Below, piece by piece: positions 16,472 to 24,733 of a DNA stretch of 36,228 bases. A program made the translations under genes and the position numbers. The DNA comes from Legionella sp. 515359 (GTDB lineage: Bacteria > Pseudomonadota > Gammaproteobacteria > Legionellales > Legionellaceae). The stretch covers positions 1-36,228 of the forward strand of contig JAPCYN010000036.1 of NCBI GenBank assembly GCA_025941565.1, written 5' to 3'. Within the stretch, counting starts at the first letter, position 1. Each line of letters begins with the position of its first letter. The notes under the pieces were generated by a model that saw only the letters and a list, made by a program, of their open reading frames with translations, was not told the DNA's origin and ran no database searches.

Positions 16472-17722
16472 TTACTGACGAACCAAGCGCAAATTTCTAC
16501 CTGTAAATGAGGTCTTTACTGTAGAACGGTATGGGTTGATATCCAAACCACCTCGCCGTGTATACCGGCCATATACAGTCAACTTTTCTGGTTTGCAATA
16601 GTTCATAATATCGACAAAAATTCGTTCGATACATTGCTCATGAAACTCATTATGATTTCGGTATGAAACAAGATATTTCAATAAACCTTCTCGATTAATT
16701 TTTTTACCTTTGTAAGCAATTTCTACGCTTCCCCAATCAGGCTGATTTGTAACCAGACAATTTGATTTCAACAGGTTTGAGTATAATGTTTCTTCTACAA
16801 TTTCATCGTTTACAGAAAGAAATGCAGGTTCAACAAGATAAACCGAACACTCAACATCAAGATGGTCAAGCGATTCCCCCGTTAGAGACTGTTGTACCGC
16901 AAACTGATTGGCTGCTTCCAAAAGATGAATCTTCACCCAAACTTCAGCACCAACACGTTCTTGTAAATCTTTTTTAATCGTATTTTCTAATTCATTAACA
17001 CTTTGAATTCGGGTATTGTTGAATGAATTAAAATAGAGTTTTAATGATTTTGATTCGATGATGTTGGGGGAGCTGCAGTCATAAAATATCTCAGCAATTG
17101 CAACCATTGGCTTACCCTTGGCATTAAGCCAGGAAACTTCATAGTGATTCCAGCAATCAAAGCCATGGAAAGGTAATTGAGTCGGATCAACCCCAATCTC
17201 CTGTCGCTTTCCTGCTCTGGGAATAGGGTATAACCGATTTGGATTATACGTTTCATCATACGCAGATTTTTTGCCTAGCTCGGATTTTTCAGCTTCAGAT
17301 TGATATTTTTGCAAAACGTGATCGTTCATCGTATTTAACTCCAATATTTCTATAATTTTTGCCGTACTTTTCCAGTTCACCGGTTGATGCATTTCTATTT
17401 GGCTGGATATATACGTGAGTAAAGATGCCGCCTCATTAATCCGCGCTGCTTTATCAGTCAGTTCACGGGCTTGTATGCCAATAGAGGTCATCACATCAAA
17501 ATTTGGATTTTCCATAACCTTTTTAATAGTGGATAAAGAAAAACCCAAAAATTTTAACGTGGTAATCTGTTGTAATCGTATTAAATCCATTTCAGAATAA
17601 AGACGGTAGCCACTCATCGAACGCTTTGTTGGTTTTAATAAGCCAATTTCATCGTAATATTGTAATGACCTGATTGTTAAGGAGGTCATTTGGCTAATTT
17701 CTTTAATTTGGTAATATTTCAT
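16472..17722 (-). CDS. queF: MerR regulator fused to 7-cyano-7-deazaguanine reductase QueF
   Basis: One uninterrupted 416-aa frame with two complete parts. Residues 1-131 are a MerR DNA-binding domain (HTH SLTIRSLQYYDEIGLLKP, then GYRLYSEMDL and a dimer coiled coil). Residues 132-416 are a whole long-form QueF, which reduces preQ0 to preQ1 with NADPH in queuosine synthesis: IESKSLKLY (222-230), Cys322 in SNCLVT, Asp329, and His361-Glu362 in NEFHEQ. E. coli QueF is 282 aa, so nothing is missing. Codon 132 is ATG (17329) with GGAG nine bases before it, so free QueF might also be made. The full-length start has GGAG eight bases upstream. The MerR part aligns end to end with the MerR gene at 18499, implying duplication then fusion. 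Confidence 0.93.
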   Translation of the reverse strand: MKYYQIKEISQMTSLTIRSLQYYDEIGLLKPTKRSMSGYRLYSEMDLIRLQQITTLKFLGFSLSTIKKVMENPNFDVMTSIGIQARELTDKAARINEAASLLTYISSQIEMHQPVNWKSTAKIIEILELNTMNDHVLQKYQSEAEKSELGKKSAYDETYNPNRLYPIPRAGKRQEIGVDPTQLPFHGFDCWNHYEVSWLNAKGKPMVAIAEIFYDCSSPNIIESKSLKLYFNSFNNTRIQSVNELENTIKKDLQERVGAEVWVKIHLLEAANQFAVQQSLTGESLDHLDVECSVYLVEPAFLSVNDEIVEETLYSNLLKSNCLVTNQPDWGSVEIAYKGKKINREGLLKYLVSYRNHNEFHEQCIERIFVDIMNYCKPEKLTVYGRYTRRGGLDINPYRSTVKTSFTGRNLRLVRQ

Positions 17723-17743
17723 GCAACTTTCTCCGGAAAGCTG

Positions 17744-17774
17744 ATTCTAAACTATCACGTAACGTGAGAGTCAA
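17744..17774 (-). promoter_or_regulatory. MerR-type promoter/operator of merR-queF
   Basis: On the minus strand TTGACT (17774-17769) and TAGAAT (17749-17744) are separated by 19 bases, the over-long spacer typical of MerR-activated promoters. Within the spacer is a near-perfect dyad, CTATCACGT-A-ACGTGAGAG on the plus strand (17752-17770, one mismatch). It lies just upstream of merR-queF and in the divergent gap to the Nudix gene. It suggests autoregulation. It matches the promoter of the second MerR gene at 24 of 31 positions. Confidence 0.75.
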
Positions 17775-17814
17775 TAGATAAAACCATAAACATGAGCGAT
17801 AAGGACAATAGATT

Positions 17815-18438
17815 ATGTCTAAAAATGACTTTAGTTGGTTAAAATATATCACAGAAATCCAAGCAATCGCTCAAAATGGACTGAATTACTCAAATAATGA
17901 CTTTGATAAAGAACGTTATTTAAGACTTCGCGAGATCGCCTCCGAATTTATGGCGAATTACTCAGATACTCCGCTCGCTGAGATAAAACAGGTTTTTTCA
18001 TTAGAAAAAGGATATGCAACTCCTAAAGTTGATGTCCGTGCTTTTATTCTAAAAAATAATAAAATTCTATTGGTTAAAGAGCGCTCCGATGAATTGTGGA
18101 CCTTGCCTGGTGGTTGGGCAGAAACAAATGAATCCGCATCAGAATCAGTGATTAGAGAAGCCAAGGAAGAAACTGGATTTGATGTTTCTGTACTCCGACT
18201 ACTCGCACTATGGGATAAACAAAAACATGATCATCCGCTACAATGGCCCCACACCTATAAATGTTTTTTTCATTGTGACATTTTGTCGGGAGCAGCAAAA
18301 GAAAACCTGGAAATTTCTGAAATTGATTTTTTTGATTTAACTCACTTACCTCCTCTCTCAACACCTAGGGTAACACACAAACAAATTGCACGTCTGTATG
18401 AACTTGTTTCTCATTCCGATAAAACTCTTTTTGATTGA
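17815..18438 (+). CDS. Nudix hydrolase with N-terminal NUDIX_N domain
   Basis: A 207-aa pyrophosphohydrolase. The Nudix box G-X5-E-X7-REAKEETG is at residues 100-122 and is complete, including the metal-binding glutamates. Residues 1-65 form a helical N-terminal domain as in the BcRppH1/ADP-ribose hydrolase group, which cleaves nucleoside diphosphates linked to another moiety. AAGGA precedes the ATG. It diverges from merR-queF across a 92-base region holding a MerR operator, and ends 60 bases before the second merR gene, with which it probably forms an operon. The exact substrate cannot be told. Confidence 0.85.
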   Translation: MSKNDFSWLKYITEIQAIAQNGLNYSNNDFDKERYLRLREIASEFMANYSDTPLAEIKQVFSLEKGYATPKVDVRAFILKNNKILLVKERSDELWTLPGGWAETNESASESVIREAKEETGFDVSVLRLLALWDKQKHDHPLQWPHTYKCFFHCDILSGAAKENLEISEIDFFDLTHLPPLSTPRVTHKQIARLYELVSHSDKTLFD

Positions 18439-18446
18439 ACACGTGC

Positions 18447-18477
18447 TTGACTCTAACCTTACGTCATACATTAGCCT
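18447..18477 (+). promoter_or_regulatory. MerR-type promoter/operator of the second merR
   Basis: TTGACT (18447-18452) and TAGCCT (18472-18477) are 19 bases apart, the MerR-type spacing. The spacer (CTAACCTTACGTCATACAT) is identical at 14 of 19 positions to the one before merR-queF, and its dyad is imperfect. It begins 8 bases after the Nudix stop and ends 21 bases before the merR ATG, so the gene probably has its own autoregulated promoter. Confidence 0.65.
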
Positions 18478-18498
18478 TGTTAACAAGGAGGAAAAACG

Positions 18499-19440
18499 AT
18501 GAAACAATGGTATGCAAAAGAGTTTAGCCAACTGACACAAGTTTCAGTAAGAACGTTACATCACTACGACAAAATTGGCTTACTGAAACCCAGTTTACGT
18601 CTAAGCAATCGTTATCGTTTGTACTCTGAACAGGACTTATTAAAGCTGCAACAGATTATTGCGCTGAAATTTTTTGGTTTTGAGTTAGCACAAATCAAAC
18701 AATTACTCACTCATAACGCAGACGTACTAGAAAACTTTGGAATGCAAGCAAAATTCTTGCAAGAAAAAGCAGAAACACTCATGCAAGCGAGTAGGATTTT
18801 AAGGCAAGTAACTGAAAATTGCAGTCATAAGTCGATTCCGTGGGAACAGATAATACAACTAATCGAGGTATATCGTATGACACAACAACTTGAAAACTCG
18901 TGGATTAAAGAAGTGTTTAATTCTCAAGAGTTACAACAATATGCGCAATTTGAAGCAAATTTAAAATTTCGCTTTAATGAAAACGAACAGAAACAATTTG
19001 AATCCAGTTGGTTTAATCTCGTCAAGGAGATTAAAGATAATTTACATCATGATCCTAAGTCCGCAATCGGTATTTCCCTGGCAAAACACTGCATGGATTT
19101 GATCAATAATCTTTACGGTAAAGAAAATGTCCAGTTACGCACTACCAAATGGGAAAAAGGTTTTAAAGAAGGAAAAGGACTTGAAGAGCATGGGTTAACA
19201 CCTGAAGTAGTTCATTGGCTTGATCAAGCGATAGATGCATATTGGTATCAGCGTATTTACAAACTTCTTGACCAAGTAGATTGCCAACCCGCTGCTGAAT
19301 TATTAGCCTCCTTGAATCAACTATTAGAAGAGATGTACGGAAACACGAACGAAGCTAGAGTAGCTGTTTATGATTTGGTAAAAGATAACGAACAAGTCAG
19401 TAAAGAAGCTAAAGCTTGGCTTAAAAAAATTGCCACTTAA
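18499..19440 (+). CDS. MerR family regulator with TipAS-like domain
   Basis: A 313-aa transcription regulator. Residues 1-70 are the winged helix-turn-helix (SVRTLHHYDKIGLLKP, RYRLYSEQDL), about 75-130 the dimerising coil, and about 140-310 a helical domain resembling TipAS, the antibiotic-binding part of Streptomyces TipAL (segments SSWFNLVKEIKDNL, KWEKGFKEGKGLEEHGL and the Tyr/Trp-rich AIDAYWYQRIY). It is preceded by AAGGAGG. The N-terminal 130 residues parallel the MerR part of the MerR-QueF fusion, including the IPWEQIIQLIEVYRM joint. It is followed by a hairpin terminator. The ligand and targets other than its own promoter are unknown. Confidence 0.88.
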   Translation: MKQWYAKEFSQLTQVSVRTLHHYDKIGLLKPSLRLSNRYRLYSEQDLLKLQQIIALKFFGFELAQIKQLLTHNADVLENFGMQAKFLQEKAETLMQASRILRQVTENCSHKSIPWEQIIQLIEVYRMTQQLENSWIKEVFNSQELQQYAQFEANLKFRFNENEQKQFESSWFNLVKEIKDNLHHDPKSAIGISLAKHCMDLINNLYGKENVQLRTTKWEKGFKEGKGLEEHGLTPEVVHWLDQAIDAYWYQRIYKLLDQVDCQPAAELLASLNQLLEEMYGNTNEARVAVYDLVKDNEQVSKEAKAWLKKIAT

Positions 19441-19452
19441 TCATTATGAATT

Positions 19453-19492
19453 AACAACAAGCATCTCCTGTGCTGGTATGCTTGTTGTTTTC
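19453..19492 (+). terminator. Intrinsic terminator after the second merR
   Basis: A perfect 12-bp stem (AACAACAAGCAT at 19453-19464 and its complement at 19478-19489) with a 13-base loop is followed by TTTCC. It begins 13 bases after the merR stop. Confidence 0.75.
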
Positions 19493-19532
19493 CTTGAGCG
19501 AAATTCAATTAAAAACGCCTCTCATCTCACTC

Positions 19533-19561
19533 GTGCAAGGGATTTATAAATTAGGTATACT
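19533..19561 (+). promoter_or_regulatory. Possible ssb promoter
   Basis: TATACT at 19556-19561 is a good -10 element. The -35 at 17 bases spacing (GTGCAA, 19533-19538) is weak. It lies 34 bases upstream of the ssb start. Confidence 0.45.
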
Positions 19562-19594
19562 CTTCTCCTAACTTTCGCACACAGGAGATCAAAA

Positions 19595-20065
19595 ATGGCA
19601 CGTGGTATAAATAAAGTCATCCTAATTGGCAATGTTGGTGTTGACCCAGACGTTCGTTATTTACCTAACGGAAATGCGGTAACGACACTATCAATTGCCA
19701 CGAGTGAATCATGGAAAGATAAAGTATCGGGTGAAAAACAAGAACGAACTGAATGGCATCGCGTTGTATGTTTTAACCGCTTAGGTGAGATAGCGGGCGA
19801 ATACGTACGCAAAGGTTCCAAGCTCTATATTGAAGGCAGCTTAAGAACTAGAAAATGGCAAGATCAACAAGGTCAAGACAGATACACCACTGAGATTGTA
19901 GCAAATGACATTCAAATGCTAGACAGTAAAGGATCTGCGTCATCCAGCTTTGATGAAATGCCACAAGCTCAATTTGCACCCAGCAATCAAAATACTGGAA
20001 GACAGCAAGCTGCTCAAGCACCACAAGATGCTTTTGATCAACTGGATGATGATGTTCCATTCTAA
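19595..20065 (+). CDS. ssb: Single-stranded DNA-binding protein
   Basis: SSB coats single-stranded DNA as a tetramer in replication, repair and recombination. The 156-aa protein begins [14 protein letters not shown] and has an OB-fold to about residue 110 ([45 protein letters not shown]). A Gln/Ala-rich flexible linker follows, then the acidic tip DDDVPF, which recruits partner proteins. ACAGGAG stands upstream of the ATG. The gene has its own promoter and terminator and is not part of an operon. Length is close to the usual 160-178. Confidence 0.98.
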   Translation: MARGINKVILIGNVGVDPDVRYLPNGNAVTTLSIATSESWKDKVSGEKQERTEWHRVVCFNRLGEIAGEYVRKGSKLYIEGSLRTRKWQDQQGQDRYTTEIVANDIQMLDSKGSASSSFDEMPQAQFAPSNQNTGRQQAAQAPQDAFDQLDDDVPF

Positions 20066-20098
20066 TTTGCCTGAATGGATGGTTTTACATTCTTCGCT

Positions 20099-20126
20099 AA
20101 TGCCCTTATTGATTAAGGGCATTTAT
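20099..20126 (+). terminator. Intrinsic terminator after ssb
   Basis: A perfect 10-bp stem (AATGCCCTTA at 20099-20108 and its complement at 20114-20123) with a 5-base loop, followed by TTATTG. It begins 33 bases after the ssb stop. Confidence 0.75.
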
Positions 20127-20506
20127 TGAGGAGCAATTTACTCGTCGGTAAACAGCCGAGGATTTAACTGTAAAAAGTTGCTTGTTTTTAAGGACCGACA
20201 CATTGATGCCATTAGGAATATATCTATCTTATTATTTTCAGCGACAAGTTTGGCCTATATAAGTCATGATTTTTCTTCAAATTGCTCAATATATTCTGAC
20301 GCGTCCGGATAGATTATGATTTGATGAAATAACTCCTAATTTTCTATTCTTGATATGCTAATGCCAGTGCTACTGCAAGCACTCTCACGTCAATGAGGAG
20401 AACCCCCTGTTCTAAATTTTTTCTTCCTGAAGTAAGATAAACAAGACTAATCCTTTCGAAATTCAAGAAATTATTTGAGATTAGATCATCTAACTGGTTA
20501 TTCTTA
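20127..20506. other. Gene-poor stretch between ssb and the 572-aa gene
   Basis: About 380 bases with no open frame of note on either strand, no tRNA-like fold that I can see and no long repeats. It may hold regulatory sequence for the following gene. I see nothing that identifies a small RNA. Confidence 0.5.
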
Positions 20507-20528
20507 TATAATCAGGTTGAATTCAACC
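20507..20528 (+). promoter_or_regulatory. -10 element and 14-bp palindrome before the 572-aa gene
   Basis: A perfect TATAAT (20507-20512) is followed at once by the perfect palindrome GGTTGAATTCAACC (20515-20528), which would cover the transcription start. No good -35 is seen at the right distance. The palindrome is a plausible operator for a repressor. Confidence 0.45.
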
Positions 20529-20542
20529 AATATAAATAATAT

Positions 20543-22261
20543 ATGTTCAAAAAATCCGGATTTATTCCATCCATCAAAAAGCCAAAGCACATCGTTTTAT
20601 TTAATTATATTCATTACGACGGAATAGGTGATTTTAATCATCTTCTTGATTTTTCTAAAGCATTTTATCCTCTGGCTGAGAGGTTGCGAATAAAGATCAT
20701 TCTTCTTGTTGTAAGTACCGCAAATAGGGAAGAATTAGTTAAACAACGTCTAAAAACCGTGTTACCCGCGCTAAAAGCCCATGTTCTTGAATTAGAGGAT
20801 AACTCCGGTGATTCGGCAATTGAGAAATTTTCCAACTTTATTCAAAATAACCTGGAATTGCAGAATGAATTAAGTACTACTTGCAGCATTTTTCAAATCT
20901 CTACATCCATGACCAAAACACAAAAAGATGTCATTTTAAGCTTTTCACCATCCGAAATACCCGTCATCACTATCCCTGAAATCTCCGGGCTGCGTACCTC
21001 GGCCTTAAATCTGCCAATTAGTCATATTGATCCCAGAGATCAAATAAATTCGATAGATTTAACAGTCAGAAATATTAACACTCGATATTTTGGACTGAGA
21101 AATGTTCCTTCTCAGTATGGCTTGAAAATTAAGCAGCCTGGTATTCTAAATTTAATGGCATTAGAAAATAGAAATTTTTTCAAGCACTTAACTGGCCTGA
21201 GCGATTCTGTTGCGGCTACCTCAGAAGACATATTGAAAATAGTGACTAATACACAGATAGTCCCTGCTTATCTACAATGCTGGGACAGCATCAATCGATT
21301 TCTATCTTTTTGCATTCAGAGATTTCAAATGTCTGAGCAAGCACGCTTGGTATTCTATTTAAACAATTTTAAATACCATAACCAAACTCATGTCTTTAGT
21401 GAAGCTCCTTATAATCGGCTAGGTGCTGAAGAGATTCTATTTCTAAAAGAGAATCAATTTGATCACTTAATTATCAAGAAAAAAGATAAGCCGTATTTGC
21501 CCTTTATGGAAAAACAACTAATATTTGGTCCTTTACTCGCCAAAAACTCAAATATTTCTGCTATTGAAATTAATGTAAATGGCAATATTCGTAGAATTAA
21601 CCTGAGTCCAGCTACAATTTGCAATCCACCAAAAGTTATTTCCATTTTGACCGATTTTAATTTGAATGATGCAGATTACGATCTGTTGATTGCTAACGCC
21701 AGTGATATAGTAGGAGTCTCGGGTGATAATACCATTGAAAAAGCGATCTCACACAATAAATTACCTTTTTTGCAACCCAACAATAAAGAAAACTTTGAAT
21801 CAGTCCTGAATCAGCTCGGTCTCCTAGCCAAACGCTATTTACCCTTTGGTACACCTAATCTACATAAAGACTTTGAAGTATTTTTCTGCCATAAAATGAT
21901 GCGATTGGATAAACTCGAATGTTTTAGCCGATTATTAGAGATCAATATTCAAGAGCTGGCTAAAGCGTGGCCGACAGTGGTTGAAGGGTTACGCCAGAAC
22001 CACAATATTTATAATCAAATACCTGCCATCTTTTATGAGCCACTTCTTCACTACAGTGCTATGACCGGCGATATCACCTTGTTGCATTCAATTCACAACC
22101 ACTTTAAAGACATCGACTTTGATATTGCCAATAAACAGGGTGAAACAGCATTAATTATTGCTGAAAAAAATAACCAAAGACTATTTATTAAGGAGTTGCA
22201 CTCTCTTATGCAACAAGAAGAATCAACAGAACTGGTAATAACCAATACGAAGTTCTTCTAA
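20543..22261 (+). CDS. 572-aa protein with GT-B-like body and ankyrin-like C-terminus, candidate effector
   Basis: I do not recognise a named gene. Near the N-terminus HIVLFNYIHYDGIGDFNHLL (about 16-35) is a strand-loop with GIGD, as at the start of GT-B glycosyltransferases. Near residues 385-415 ASDIVGVSGDNTIEKAISHN resembles the nucleotide-sugar-side motif of that fold (a Gly-Asp turn followed by an acidic helix). Residues about 495-560 (EPLLHYSAMTGDITLLHSI, then NKQGETALIIAEKNN) read as two ankyrin-like repeats. A glycosyltransferase tethered by ankyrin repeats would suit a host-acting effector, but this is inference. No signal peptide or membrane helix is seen. The start lacks a Shine-Dalgarno sequence. 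The gene stands alone between ssb and the ribosomal block. Confidence 0.65.
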   Translation: MFKKSGFIPSIKKPKHIVLFNYIHYDGIGDFNHLLDFSKAFYPLAERLRIKIILLVVSTANREELVKQRLKTVLPALKAHVLELEDNSGDSAIEKFSNFIQNNLELQNELSTTCSIFQISTSMTKTQKDVILSFSPSEIPVITIPEISGLRTSALNLPISHIDPRDQINSIDLTVRNINTRYFGLRNVPSQYGLKIKQPGILNLMALENRNFFKHLTGLSDSVAATSEDILKIVTNTQIVPAYLQCWDSINRFLSFCIQRFQMSEQARLVFYLNNFKYHNQTHVFSEAPYNRLGAEEILFLKENQFDHLIIKKKDKPYLPFMEKQLIFGPLLAKNSNISAIEINVNGNIRRINLSPATICNPPKVISILTDFNLNDADYDLLIANASDIVGVSGDNTIEKAISHNKLPFLQPNNKENFESVLNQLGLLAKRYLPFGTPNLHKDFEVFFCHKMMRLDKLECFSRLLEINIQELAKAWPTVVEGLRQNHNIYNQIPAIFYEPLLHYSAMTGDITLLHSIHNHFKDIDFDIANKQGETALIIAEKNNQRLFIKELHSLMQQEESTELVITNTKFF

Positions 22262-22634
22262 GATAAAAGGAATCAAGTAATCAGCAAAATTTTTCTACTG
22301 CAGAAAACAGCAGGCAAATTTTTATGGACCTCAATGAAGCATTCTATTTATGTAACGGTTGACCAATGATATTAATTAATTCATACCCCTCAAAGCAAGC
22401 TTAAGTGATATGAGCATTGGTTGAGATATAAGATTGATCTTATTTATTCAACGCTTACCCTATATCAGGCATCCGCATTATAATCCAATAACAGTAAATC
22501 AATACAGGAATTTCAAGAGAAGAAAGACTTCCTCAATATTAAATGAGTCAGTAATATGAAAATCGCTTGAAGAGCAGCCTACTGGCATTATATTGTAACA
22601 AAAGCATTTCCCGGTGCTGTAGCCTAATTTACTT
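22262..22634. other. Gene-poor stretch between the 572-aa gene and the rplQ terminator
   Basis: About 370 bases without a credible open frame, RNA gene or strong repeat that I can identify. Together with the gap upstream of the 572-aa gene it sets that gene apart from its neighbours. Confidence 0.5.
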
Positions 22635-22665
22635 AAAAAAAACCCGCAAAATGCGGGTTTTTTAA
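22635..22665. terminator. Strong terminator of the ribosomal protein block
   Basis: AAAAAACCCGCA (22637-22648) pairs perfectly with TGCGGGTTTTTT (22652-22663) around a 3-base loop. On the minus strand it stands 20 bases after the rplQ stop and ends in a T-run. Symmetry means it can also stop plus-strand reads. Confidence 0.92.
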
Positions 22666-22684
22666 ATCATAAGAATAATTAAAT

Positions 22685-23068
22685 TTATTCTTTGGCATCA
22701 TCAGCGACAACAGGTCTATCTAATAACTCGACTATTGCCATAGGTGCATTATCACCTTCTCTATAACCGCATTTGATAATACGTAAATAACCACCAGGAC
22801 GCTCAACAAATCGTGGACCCAAATCACCAAATAACTTACCAACAGCAGATTTAGATCTCAAAATATCAAACGCATGACGACGTGTAGCAACTGAATCAAC
22901 CTTTGATACGGTAATTAAAGGTTCAATGTAACGTCGTAGATCTTTAGCTTTAGGCAGAGTTGTTTTAATCAACTCATGCTCAATTAAAGAACAACACATG
23001 TTTGCAAACATAGCCTTTCTATGGCTACTTGTACGGCCAAAACTTCGACCTGAATTACGGTGACGCAT
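22685..23068 (-). CDS. rplQ: 50S ribosomal protein L17
   Basis: L17 sits on the back of the 50S subunit near the polypeptide exit. The protein begins [21 protein letters not shown], the family signature, and is 127 aa from the ATG at 23068, as in E. coli. An open frame from TTG at 23074 is rejected because GGAG is well placed only for the ATG. It is the last gene of the alpha operon, 18 bases after rpoA and followed by a strong terminator. The C-terminal tail is acidic (VADDAKE). Confidence 0.98.
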   Translation of the reverse strand: MRHRNSGRSFGRTSSHRKAMFANMCCSLIEHELIKTTLPKAKDLRRYIEPLITVSKVDSVATRRHAFDILRSKSAVGKLFGDLGPRFVERPGGYLRIIKCGYREGDNAPMAIVELLDRPVVADDAKE

Positions 23069-23086
23069 AACCAAAACTCCTAAACT

Positions 23087-24079
23087 TTATTCGCCAAGAT
23101 TTGCTGGCGGCCAATTCTCAAGTTTCATACCTAGCGATAATGAACGTGACGCTAAAACATCCTTAATTTCAGTTAAAGATTTCTTACCTAGATTAGGAGT
23201 TTTTAAGAGTTCATTCTCAGTTCTTTGTACTAAATCGCCGATATAATGAATATTTTCTGCTTTCAAACAATTTGCAGATCGAACAGTTAACTCTAAATCA
23301 TCGACAGAACGTAATAAAATAGGATCAAAATCGTTGCGTTCCTTATTATCAGCCCGAGATTCTTCGAATTTCATATCAACAAAAGCATGAAGTTGTCGTT
23401 GAAGAATACTCGCAGAGATCCTTATTGATTCTTCAGCATCAATAGTTCCGTTGGTTTCTAATTCAATAGTTAACTTATCTAGGTCCGTACGGTTTTCTAC
23501 ACGAGCACTATCAACATAATAAGCTACTTTCTTCACTGGGGAGAAGCTATTATCAATTTTAAGCTTCCCAACAGATTTTCTTTCTACTTCATCATCGAAA
23601 TGTTTAATGAATGAATCAGTGCTGTAGAAACCAATTCCTCGTTCAACTTTCAATGTCATATTTAATTTGCCCTTTTCATTCAAATTAGCAATGACCAGCT
23701 CTGGATTAACGAGTTCCAATCCATGAGTCAGTTGAATATCTCCGGCTGTAACTTGACAAGGCCCCTGCTTGTTCAGTGTCACAATAGCTTCTTCACCGAC
23801 TGACATTTTCATTGCAACTAATTTCAGGTTCAGCAAAATGTCAACGACATCTTCCTGCACGCCTTCAATTGTGCTGTACTCATGTAGAACACCTTCAATT
23901 GAAGCTTCGGTAATTGCACTTCCGGGCATTGATGATAACAAAATACGTCTCAAAGCATTGCCGAGAGTATGACCAAAGCCACGCTCCAAAGGCTCTAAAA
24001 CTATTTTAGCTTTATAGGGCGATTCTGCCTGGACCTTAAGAACATTAGGTGTCAACATTTCATTGATTTCAGTATACAT
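23087..24079 (-). CDS. rpoA: RNA polymerase alpha subunit
   Basis: Alpha dimerises to start RNA polymerase assembly and its C-terminal domain binds UP elements and activators. At 330 aa it is one longer than E. coli's. The N-terminal domain (to about 235) has [23 protein letters not shown] in two adjoining strands and helices. The C-terminal domain (about 250-330) is nearly identical to E. coli over [20 protein letters not shown] and [13 protein letters not shown], with the DNA-contacting Arg at 267. It lies between rpsD and rplQ in the usual alpha-operon order. Confidence 0.99.
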   Translation of the reverse strand: MYTEINEMLTPNVLKVQAESPYKAKIVLEPLERGFGHTLGNALRRILLSSMPGSAITEASIEGVLHEYSTIEGVQEDVVDILLNLKLVAMKMSVGEEAIVTLNKQGPCQVTAGDIQLTHGLELVNPELVIANLNEKGKLNMTLKVERGIGFYSTDSFIKHFDDEVERKSVGKLKIDNSFSPVKKVAYYVDSARVENRTDLDKLTIELETNGTIDAEESIRISASILQRQLHAFVDMKFEESRADNKERNDFDPILLRSVDDLELTVRSANCLKAENIHYIGDLVQRTENELLKTPNLGKKSLTEIKDVLASRSLSLGMKLENWPPANLGE

Positions 24080-24097
24080 TCAGCTATTTCTCCGAGC

Positions 24098-24718
24098 TTA
24101 CTTAGAGTAAAGTTCTACAACTAAGTTTACGTTGTAGTCTGAAGATAAGTCAGTTAACGTTGGTGCTGTAGAGAATGTTCCTTTAAAAGAAGAAGTATCT
24201 ACAGTAATCCAATCACATGGAGCTCTTTGTTCAGACAAAGCTAAAGCTGCTTGGATACGGCCTTGACTTTTTGCTCTTTGTCGAACCGATACAACATCAC
24301 CAGGTTTTACTAAAAATGATGGAACGTTAACTATTTTATCATTAATAAGTATGGCCTTATGCGTAACTAATTGACGTGCTTCAGCACGTGTGCTCGCAAA
24401 GCCCATACGGTACACAACATTATCCAAACGTCTTTCAAGCAAAGACATCAGATTTTCACCAGTTGCGCCTTTCATTCGAGCAGCCATTTTGTAATAGCCA
24501 CGGAATTGCTTTTCGAGAACGCCGTATAATCTTCTGATCTTTTGCTTCTCTCTAAGCTGAATTCCATAACCATTTAGACGTGGCTTCTTATCACCATGTT
24601 GTCCAGGTAATTTTTCTGATTTACATTTGGACTTGTGATCACGGACACCACTTTTAAGTAATAAATCACAACCTTCACGACGTGATAACTTACATTTTGG
24701 ACCAAGATATCTAGCCAT
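24098..24718 (-). CDS. rpsD: 30S ribosomal protein S4
   Basis: S4 starts 30S assembly by binding 16S rRNA; in E. coli it also represses its own operon and helps antitermination. At 206 aa it is full length, starting [15 protein letters not shown]. The S4 RNA-binding domain spans about 96-160 ([20 protein letters not shown]). Oddly, Cys9, Cys17, His28 and Cys32 cluster in the N-terminal region where zinc-binding S4 forms carry cysteines; E. coli keeps only the last. Whether they bind metal is uncertain. Confidence 0.98.
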   Translation of the reverse strand: MARYLGPKCKLSRREGCDLLLKSGVRDHKSKCKSEKLPGQHGDKKPRLNGYGIQLREKQKIRRLYGVLEKQFRGYYKMAARMKGATGENLMSLLERRLDNVVYRMGFASTRAEARQLVTHKAILINDKIVNVPSFLVKPGDVVSVRQRAKSQGRIQAALALSEQRAPCDWITVDTSSFKGTFSTAPTLTDLSSDYNVNLVVELYSK

Positions 24719-24733
24719 AATTACTCCTGAGTC

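Noticed and set aside
17041-17259. 72-codon minus-strand frame within queF
   Set aside because: It is an out-of-frame shadow of the QueF coding sequence.
16472-17722. MerR-QueF as a sequencing error joining two genes
   Set aside because: The two parts are in the same frame with no stop between and both are complete, so an error would have had to remove a stop precisely. Still worth checking in relatives.
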